Below, piece by piece: positions 59,655 to 64,000 of a stretch of 64,000 nt of DNA. The DNA lies in the NCBI RefSeq assembly GCF_028649475.1, contig NZ_JAQSIP010000002.1, forward strand, positions 638,255 to 702,254. Reading direction: 5' to 3'. Positions within the stretch are counted from its first letter, which is position 1. Every line of letters starts with the position of its first letter. Source of the DNA: Curvibacter cyanobacteriorum. GTDB taxonomy: Bacteria > Pseudomonadota > Gammaproteobacteria > Burkholderiales > Burkholderiaceae_C. Made by a program: the position numbers and the translations under genes. The notes beneath the pieces were generated by a model that saw only the letters and a list, made by a program, of their open reading frames with translations, was not told where the DNA came from and made no database searches.

Positions 59655-60539
59655 ATGCACAATTATGTAGTAATACCAACCGTTGGACGTGTCCAGCTCC
59701 TTGGCCTAGTGCTTGTTCATACTATAAAGTATTTGCCTAAAGGTTGGAGAATTATTGTTGTGGGAGCTGATGAAGGAGATATTCCGAATAACTCGGAGGC
59801 CCAACTTTTTTCAGAGTTTGTTGATTTTTATGTTTCGAGTAAGGGGGCATCTGCGCAAAGGAACTTTGGAGTATCACGTGCTATTGTAGATGCCAATCTT
59901 ATTGTTTTTTTGGATGATGATTTTATAGTTGATGAGTTTTATTTTAAAACTATATCGGAGCTTTTTGATGCTGATGCTGACATAGTTGGTGTGAATACAT
60001 CATTACTTTTAGACGGTGCAACAAATCAGGGATATGATTTTAATTATGCTCTCGATCGGCTTAAAGCACATCGTGTGAAGACCATGTTTACGGGCTACTA
60101 TGAGGTTAGTACACTTTATGGTTGCAATATGGCGGTTCGTGCTGATGCGCTACGGCAATTTTCGCCCTGGTTTGATCCTATGCTCCCTCTTTATTCTTGG
60201 TTGGAAGATCGTGATTTCAGTCATAAGCTAAAAATTTATGGTCGTTTAGTCAGGACTAAACAATGTCTTGGTGTGCATTTGGGATTTAAACAGGGGCGAA
60301 CGTCCGGTATTCGTTATGGATATTCTCAAATTGTCAACCCTATTTATTTGTATAGAAAAGGCTCGTTATCGTTTTCTTCTGCGGTATCGCTTGTCGGGCG
60401 TCCTTTTTTTATGAATGTTGTACGATATGGGTTCCCTGAAAAGTGGATTGATCGGCGTGGTAGGCTTATTGGCAATTTTTACGCTTTTCGAGATATTTTA
60501 AATCTGACACTTGATCCGACAAAAATTTTAAGGATGTAA
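59655..60539 (+). CDS. Glycosyltransferase family 2
   Basis: The ATG at 59655 is 8 bp after AGGAG and gives 294 residues; an ATG at 59649 is also in frame. The GT-A fold shows 'NYVVIPTVGRVQLLGLVLVH', 'SKGASAQRNFGVSRAIVDAN' and the DxD-like 'IVFLDDDFIVDEF'. It is cytosolic and adds one sugar to the lipid-linked unit. Donor and linkage are unknown. Confidence 0.9.
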   Translation: MHNYVVIPTVGRVQLLGLVLVHTIKYLPKGWRIIVVGADEGDIPNNSEAQLFSEFVDFYVSSKGASAQRNFGVSRAIVDANLIVFLDDDFIVDEFYFKTISELFDADADIVGVNTSLLLDGATNQGYDFNYALDRLKAHRVKTMFTGYYEVSTLYGCNMAVRADALRQFSPWFDPMLPLYSWLEDRDFSHKLKIYGRLVRTKQCLGVHLGFKQGRTSGIRYGYSQIVNPIYLYRKGSLSFSSAVSLVGRPFFMNVVRYGFPEKWIDRRGRLIGNFYAFRDILNLTLDPTKILRM

Positions 60540-60540
60540 A

Positions 60541-61671
60541 GTGGTGAGAGAATTTACTAAACTAGTTTTTGTTTGGGATAATTTTGGTCCCATGCACGTT
60601 GATCGAATATCGGCTTGTGCAAAATATTTCCACGGCTCTATGAATGTGGTCGGTGTTGAGATGTTTTCTAAGAGTTCTACTTATGAGTGGAAGGTTGACG
60701 ATTTTGGCGGTTTTGATAAAATTACTTTATTTGAAAATCTCGATTTTAATCAGGTTGGTTTCTTTCGGAGATTTTTTCGGTTGTTTATTCGGCTGTTTTT
60801 TATTGGTAAGTCTAAAGTAGTTTTTTGTCATTATGAGCGCGCTGAAGTCTTTTTGTGCGCGTTAATTATGCGGTTCATGCTTCGCGATGTTTATTTGATG
60901 AATGTTTCAAAGTTCGACGACGTGCCGCGTAGCCGTTGGCGTGAGTTAGCCAAGAGCTTTTTCTATCTCCCCTACAAGGCGGGCATTACATCTGGTGGTC
61001 GAACTAGCATGTATATGAGTTTTCTTGGTATTCCTCAGGATAAGATATTCGCTCCATATAATTCTTTGTCTTTGGCGAGAGTTCGCTTGGCGTTGTCGAC
61101 CTTTGAAGATTTTGATTATTTGAATCGCGATTTTGTTGTTGTCTCTCGGTTTGTTAAGAAGAAGAATTTATTCACCGTTTTGGATGCCTTTTCCAAGTAC
61201 CGTTTTCAGTTGGGCGGACAGAGGCGACTTAAAATGATTGGTTCGGGTGAGCTTGAATTGGATTTGAAGAATTATGCATCTAAGTTGGCGGTTGATAAGT
61301 ATATTGATTGGTTTGGCTTTTTGCAGTCTGACGAGGTGGCAATACATGTGGCCAAATCGGTAGCATTAATATTGATCAGTACGGAAGAACAGTTTGGTAA
61401 CGTGGTGATTGAATCGATGGCTCTCGGAGTGCCTTGTCTGGTTAGCCCTGAGGTCGGTGCTCGGGATATTTTGATTAAATCTGGTGTTAATGGGTTTGTT
61501 GTTGAGTCAAATAATAGTTTAGGGCTTGCCTTTTTTATGAATATTTTATCTTCTGATTACTCGACGTGGCGACGAATGTCAATTGATGCTTGTAACGCTG
61601 CTGAGTATTTCGATTCAAGCAATTTTGCGGTAGGTATCGCAAAGATGATCGGTGTTGAGGATCCGCGATGA
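60541..61671 (+). CDS. Glycosyltransferase, GT4-type
   Basis: The protein has 376 residues with a GTG start. The C-terminal GT-B domain contains 'FVVVSRFVKKKNLFTVLDAF', 'YIDWFGFLQSDEVAIHVAKS' and the E-x7-E motif in 'EEQFGNVVIESMALGVPCLV'. It lies 1 bp after the GT2 gene and overlaps the next gene by 4 bp. It is AT-rich like its neighbours. Confidence 0.88.
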   Translation: MVREFTKLVFVWDNFGPMHVDRISACAKYFHGSMNVVGVEMFSKSSTYEWKVDDFGGFDKITLFENLDFNQVGFFRRFFRLFIRLFFIGKSKVVFCHYERAEVFLCALIMRFMLRDVYLMNVSKFDDVPRSRWRELAKSFFYLPYKAGITSGGRTSMYMSFLGIPQDKIFAPYNSLSLARVRLALSTFEDFDYLNRDFVVVSRFVKKKNLFTVLDAFSKYRFQLGGQRRLKMIGSGELELDLKNYASKLAVDKYIDWFGFLQSDEVAIHVAKSVALILISTEEQFGNVVIESMALGVPCLVSPEVGARDILIKSGVNGFVVESNNSLGLAFFMNILSSDYSTWRRMSIDACNAAEYFDSSNFAVGIAKMIGVEDPR

Positions 61672-62768
61672 GCCGCCTTGTTGTTTCGGCTGCTTTGCCT
61701 CCCCCTATTCATGGCCAGTCGACAATTTCGTTGGCGATGATTAAGATTTTTATTGGTGCGGGATTTGATTCCGTTAAGGTGATAAACTCATCTCCTAGGT
61801 CGTTAAATAGGAGTTTAAAATATCATTTGTTGAGATTGTTTTCCCTGTTTTTGACAGTATTTAATCTGTTGGTATTTCGTTTCTTTTCTTTGGATGTTGT
61901 TTTTTATACCGTGTATGAGTCAGGGTACGGTGTTTTTTATAATTTTGTTTCTTGTGGTATTGCGCGCTTGTTGGGGTATCGGATATTCTTGCATCACCAT
62001 ACGTCTAGACATATTTTGAGAAGGTCTGGTTTTTTTTCGGTGCTTGTCATGTTGTTGGGTAAGTCGTGCACGCATGTTGTGCTTGCGGATAAAATGAGGT
62101 TAAACATTGTCGCAATGTATCCAACTATTTCGAAGGTGTATGTTCTTCCGAATATAGCTCTTCTTAAATTTGATGGTGATGGATCGCATTTGCGCCACTT
62201 TGATACGTCTGGATATTATACTTTTGGACTGCTTTCCAATTTGACCGTTGAAAAAGGCGCTGTCGATGTGCTTGATGCTGTACGCTATCTGATTGATCGG
62301 GGCCTGCGTGTTCGTTTGTTACTGGCTGGCCCCGTTGTTGATGATGAAGTTCGTTGTGCTATTGAGCGATTTGCGATTGATTTTCCTAATGTTTTAAATA
62401 CTATTGGCCCAATAACTAACAACTCGGAGAAAATTAACTTTTATTCAAATGTTGATTTTTTTCTCTTTCCGTCTAAATATATATTCGAGGCGCAGCCATT
62501 AGTGCTCATTGAGGCGCTGTCCTCTGGTTGTATTTGTATTGCAAGTGATGTGGGTTACATTTCGGATATCCTGGCTAATGCGGGTTTTGTTTATTCGGGC
62601 TCCGATTGGGGGGCGTATATCTTAGATCTTCTTAAATCTCTTGACTCTGAGGGCTTATCATCTTTATCTAAGGGGAGTTTTGAGCGGTTTCTTTATCTCA
62701 ATGCCAGTGCTTCTGATTCTCTACATGATTTCGTTCGATTGGTGCGTGCTGCCGACAAGAATGACTAA
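61668..62768 (+). CDS. Glycosyltransferase, GT4-type, last gene of the exopolysaccharide operon
   Basis: The protein has 366 residues. The N-terminus 'SRLVVSAALPPPIHGQSTIS' is typical of GT4 capsule transferases. The C-terminal domain has 'YTFGLLSNLTVEKGAVDVLD' and 'FEAQPLVLIEALSSGCICIA', which carries the E-x7-E pair. It is the last gene before an insertion-sequence cluster that starts 29 bp downstream, so the locus may originally have continued further. Confidence 0.88.
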   Translation: MSRLVVSAALPPPIHGQSTISLAMIKIFIGAGFDSVKVINSSPRSLNRSLKYHLLRLFSLFLTVFNLLVFRFFSLDVVFYTVYESGYGVFYNFVSCGIARLLGYRIFLHHHTSRHILRRSGFFSVLVMLLGKSCTHVVLADKMRLNIVAMYPTISKVYVLPNIALLKFDGDGSHLRHFDTSGYYTFGLLSNLTVEKGAVDVLDAVRYLIDRGLRVRLLLAGPVVDDEVRCAIERFAIDFPNVLNTIGPITNNSEKINFYSNVDFFLFPSKYIFEAQPLVLIEALSSGCICIASDVGYISDILANAGFVYSGSDWGAYILDLLKSLDSEGLSSLSKGSFERFLYLNASASDSLHDFVRLVRAADKND

Positions 62769-62797
62769 CGTGATTCACATCTGGAGTACTGCGCAGC

Positions 62798-63317
62798 TGT
62801 ACTGACTCAGTGATTTAATACTCAGTCGTTTCCGTTGAAAGGAGTCACAGTTGAGCATCTTGATGGATGACGACATCAAGCGTTGGACAGCCAAGAGAAA
62901 GACGGTCCTGCTCCTGGACATCATTCAAGGCAAGATCACGGTCTCAGAGGCCAGCCGGGCCTACGACCTCAACCCATCTGAGGTTGAACAGTGGATCGAT
63001 GAAGGCAAGCGCGGCATGGATAACGCCCTGCGCAGTAATCCCTTGGTGTTCAAAGAGCAGTACGAACGCCAGCTGAGTGATCTGCAGCAGGCCTACGGCG
63101 AAGCGATGTTGGAGCTGCGTGCTCGAAAACAAGCGATAGCGCAGCTTCATTAAAAAAGCAGGACTCCCTGCTGGGCAACGAGGATGAGCAATGATCCTCA
63201 CCCTTCAGCAGGGATTGGCTGAAGACGGGATGGCGGTCAGCCTGGTCAAGCTGTGCCAGTGGTTCCAGATTCCCAGGCGCACGGTGTATTACCGCAGCTG
63301 CAAATCGGCGCCCAAGG
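62798..63317 (+). mobile_element. IS3-family insertion sequence, left part, interrupted by IS66
   Basis: A TGTACTGACTCAGT end at 62798 matches the end at 63864 at 12 of 14 positions. Inside are orfA (62851-63153) and the first 42 codons of orfB (from 63191). The element is cut by the IS66-family left end at 63318. Confidence 0.75.
62851..63153 (+). CDS. IS3-family transposase OrfA-like protein
   Basis: The TTG at 62851 (GGAG upstream) gives 100 residues; an ATG at 62863 begins 'MDDDIKRWTAKRKTVLLLDI'. An HTH region 'GKITVSEASRAYDLNPSEVE' and 'YGEAMLELRARKQ' are typical. After residue ~95 the frame ends in 'AIAQLH', while the +1 frame continues 'KKQDSLLGNEDEQ' up to the orfB start. That extension looks like the family C-terminus, so a small frameshift near 63150 is likely. 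Confidence 0.8.
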   Translation: MSILMDDDIKRWTAKRKTVLLLDIIQGKITVSEASRAYDLNPSEVEQWIDEGKRGMDNALRSNPLVFKEQYERQLSDLQQAYGEAMLELRARKQAIAQLH

Positions 63318-63364
63318 GTAAGCGTCCCGGCAAGTCATCTACCCAACCCTGCGCCGCCGCTTGA
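63191..63364 (+). pseudogene. IS3-family transposase OrfB, truncated by IS66 insertion
   Basis: The ATG at 63191 starts 'MILTLQQGLAEDGMAVSLVK' and 'WFQIPRRTVYYRSCKSAPK', the normal OrfB start. At 63318 it runs into the IS66 terminal sequence and stops 16 codons later. The DDE catalytic domain is missing. Confidence 0.82.
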
Positions 63365-63863
63365 GGATCCATCCCACCAATCACTCCCCTTGGTGGACAC
63401 ATGGACTCTTCAGCAATCAATCTCCCATCTCCCGGCCGGCGCCGCGGCCGCTACAGCGACTCCTTCAAGGCCGACATCGTTGCCGCCTGCAAAGCCCCGG
63501 GCGTTTCAACCGCTGCGGTGGCCCTGGCCAACAGCCTCAACGCCAACCTTGTGCGCCGCTGGGTGGCCGGGAGTGATCCCGCCCACAAGGCTGCTGTGCA
63601 ATTGGCTCGCGTTCAATCCGCGGCCTCGGTTTCAGTCTCGCCAACCGTGGCCGCACCTGCCTCCACGCCCGGCTTTGTCCCAGTACCGCTGGCCACCCCC
63701 AGCGCCGACATCCGCATCGAACTGCGCCGAGGCGATCACCTCATCACGCTGTATTGGCCCGTGGCCGCTGCCGCTCAATGCCTGAGCACGCTTCAGGACT
63801 GGCTGCGGTGATCCGCATCGACGCGGTCTGGCTGGCGGTGGCCCCCATGGACATGCGAGCCGG
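63318..63863 (+). mobile_element. IS66-family element, left part
   Basis: The left end GTAAGCGTCCCGG at 63318 is typical of IS66 inverted repeats. It lies 83 bp before tnpA, as in complete elements. The element is interrupted in tnpB by the IS3-family end at about 63864, and the tnpC transposase is not in the window. Confidence 0.82.
63401..63811 (+). CDS. tnpA: IS66-family accessory protein TnpA
   Basis: The protein has 136 residues. An HTH region ('RYSDSFKADIVAACKAPGVS', 'AVALANSLNANLVRRWVAGS') is followed by a linker and 'IRIELRRGDHLITLYWPVAA', the IS66 TnpA C-terminus. TnpA is needed with TnpB for IS66 transposition. Its TGA overlaps the tnpB start. Confidence 0.92.
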   Translation: MDSSAINLPSPGRRRGRYSDSFKADIVAACKAPGVSTAAVALANSLNANLVRRWVAGSDPAHKAAVQLARVQSAASVSVSPTVAAPASTPGFVPVPLATPSADIRIELRRGDHLITLYWPVAAAAQCLSTLQDWLR

Positions 63864-63903
63864 TGTATTGACCCAGTACTTTCTGCACAGGTCAGGCCGC
63901 TAA
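63808..63903 (+). pseudogene. tnpB: IS66-family TnpB, truncated after 19 codons
   Basis: The GTG at 63808 starts 'MIRIDAVWLAVAPMDMRAG', the TnpB N-terminus. The frame then enters the IS3-family end at about 63864 and stops at 63903. Confidence 0.85.
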
Positions 63904-64000
63904 CGCATAAGCCTCAGCGGGGGTCTTCATTTTCAGCGCCTGGTGAGGGCGCCGATGGTTGTACCAACTGATCCAGTCCGCAATCACTCGGCTGGCGTGC
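63864..64000 (-). mobile_element. IS3-family insertion sequence, right end, running off the window
   Basis: TGTATTGACCCAGT at 63864 is the outer end. The element is oriented opposite to the IS3 copy at 62798 and belongs to the same subgroup judging by its end and OrfB tail. The exact boundary is uncertain by 1-3 bp. Confidence 0.8.
63892..63999 (-). CDS. IS3-family transposase OrfB, C-terminal end (cut by window edge)
   Basis: The minus strand reads 'HASRVIADWISWYNHRRPHQ' followed by 'ALKMKTPAEAYALAA' and a stop at 63892. This is the conserved end of the OrfB integrase domain. Confidence 0.88.
   Translation of the reverse strand, partial: HASRVIADWISWYNHRRPHQALKMKTPAEAYALAA

Noticed and set aside
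1..64000. CRISPR arrays, tRNA and rRNA genes
   Set aside because: No regularly spaced direct repeats and no tRNA cloverleaf or rRNA segments were recognised on reading. The only tandem repetition is the NHL coding region.

Overview
The window looks like chromosome from a betaproteobacterium of the order Burkholderiales, most likely the family Comamonadaceae. The evidence is high G+C with strong C/G third positions, several Bug-type periplasmic binding proteins, a Burkholderiales-type porin, an IPTL-CTERM sorting tail, and a yqjD/yqjE-like locus. Genus is an inference only.

Region 1 (1-7.1 kb) holds a cut-off UxaA-type dehydratase, a Bug binding protein with its divergent LysR regulator, a secreted 12-fold NHL-repeat protein with an IPTL-CTERM tail, and an exported formylglycine-enzyme-fold protein that lacks the catalytic cysteines.

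Region 2 (7.1-38.4 kb) is a large, apparently undescribed catabolic island. It encodes a Baeyer-Villiger monooxygenase, a SnoaL-like protein, five SDR proteins (one catalytically degenerate), an ADP-forming and two AMP-forming acyl-CoA ligases, two enoyl-CoA hydratases, a fused double acyl-CoA dehydrogenase and a separate acyl-CoA dehydrogenase pair. It also has an Old Yellow Enzyme, an SMP-30-type lactonase, a complete Liv-type ABC importer, two Bug proteins, an amidohydrolase, a porin and two paralogous TetR regulators. Nearly every transcription unit starts just behind a shared 22-bp palindrome (halves TTACYTGCCGR and YCGGYARGTAA; six sites plus a spacing variant). This makes it a self-contained TetR regulon. 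The gene set (ketone to lactone to hydroxy acid to acyl-CoA to beta-oxidation, plus an enone reductase) suggests breakdown of an alicyclic or monoterpenoid ketone. A plus-strand operon and a minus-strand operon converge on one bidirectional terminator at 26.58 kb.

Region 3 (38.4-44.6 kb) is ordinary chromosome: a small hypothetical gene, a DUF3597 protein, a GlcD-type flavoprotein with a divergent LysR regulator, a DUF883/holin-like/YqjK-like trio and a LapG-type cysteine protease.

Region 4 (44.5-62.8 kb) is a Wzx/Wzy-type exopolysaccharide locus. In order it has an outer-membrane barrel, a Wza-like export protein, a Wzc-like tyrosine autokinase, a CpsB-type phosphatase, a VpsP-like protein, a WcaI-like glycosyltransferase, ManC, a WcaJ-like initiating transferase, a GH71-like alpha-1,3-glucanase, a flippase, a polymerase and three glycosyltransferases. 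From about 54 kb base composition falls sharply, which marks the repeat-unit cassette as probably transferred.

Region 5 (62.8-64 kb) is a nest of insertion sequences. An IS66-family element interrupts an IS3-family element, and a related IS3-family element in the opposite orientation interrupts the IS66 tnpB gene and runs off the window.
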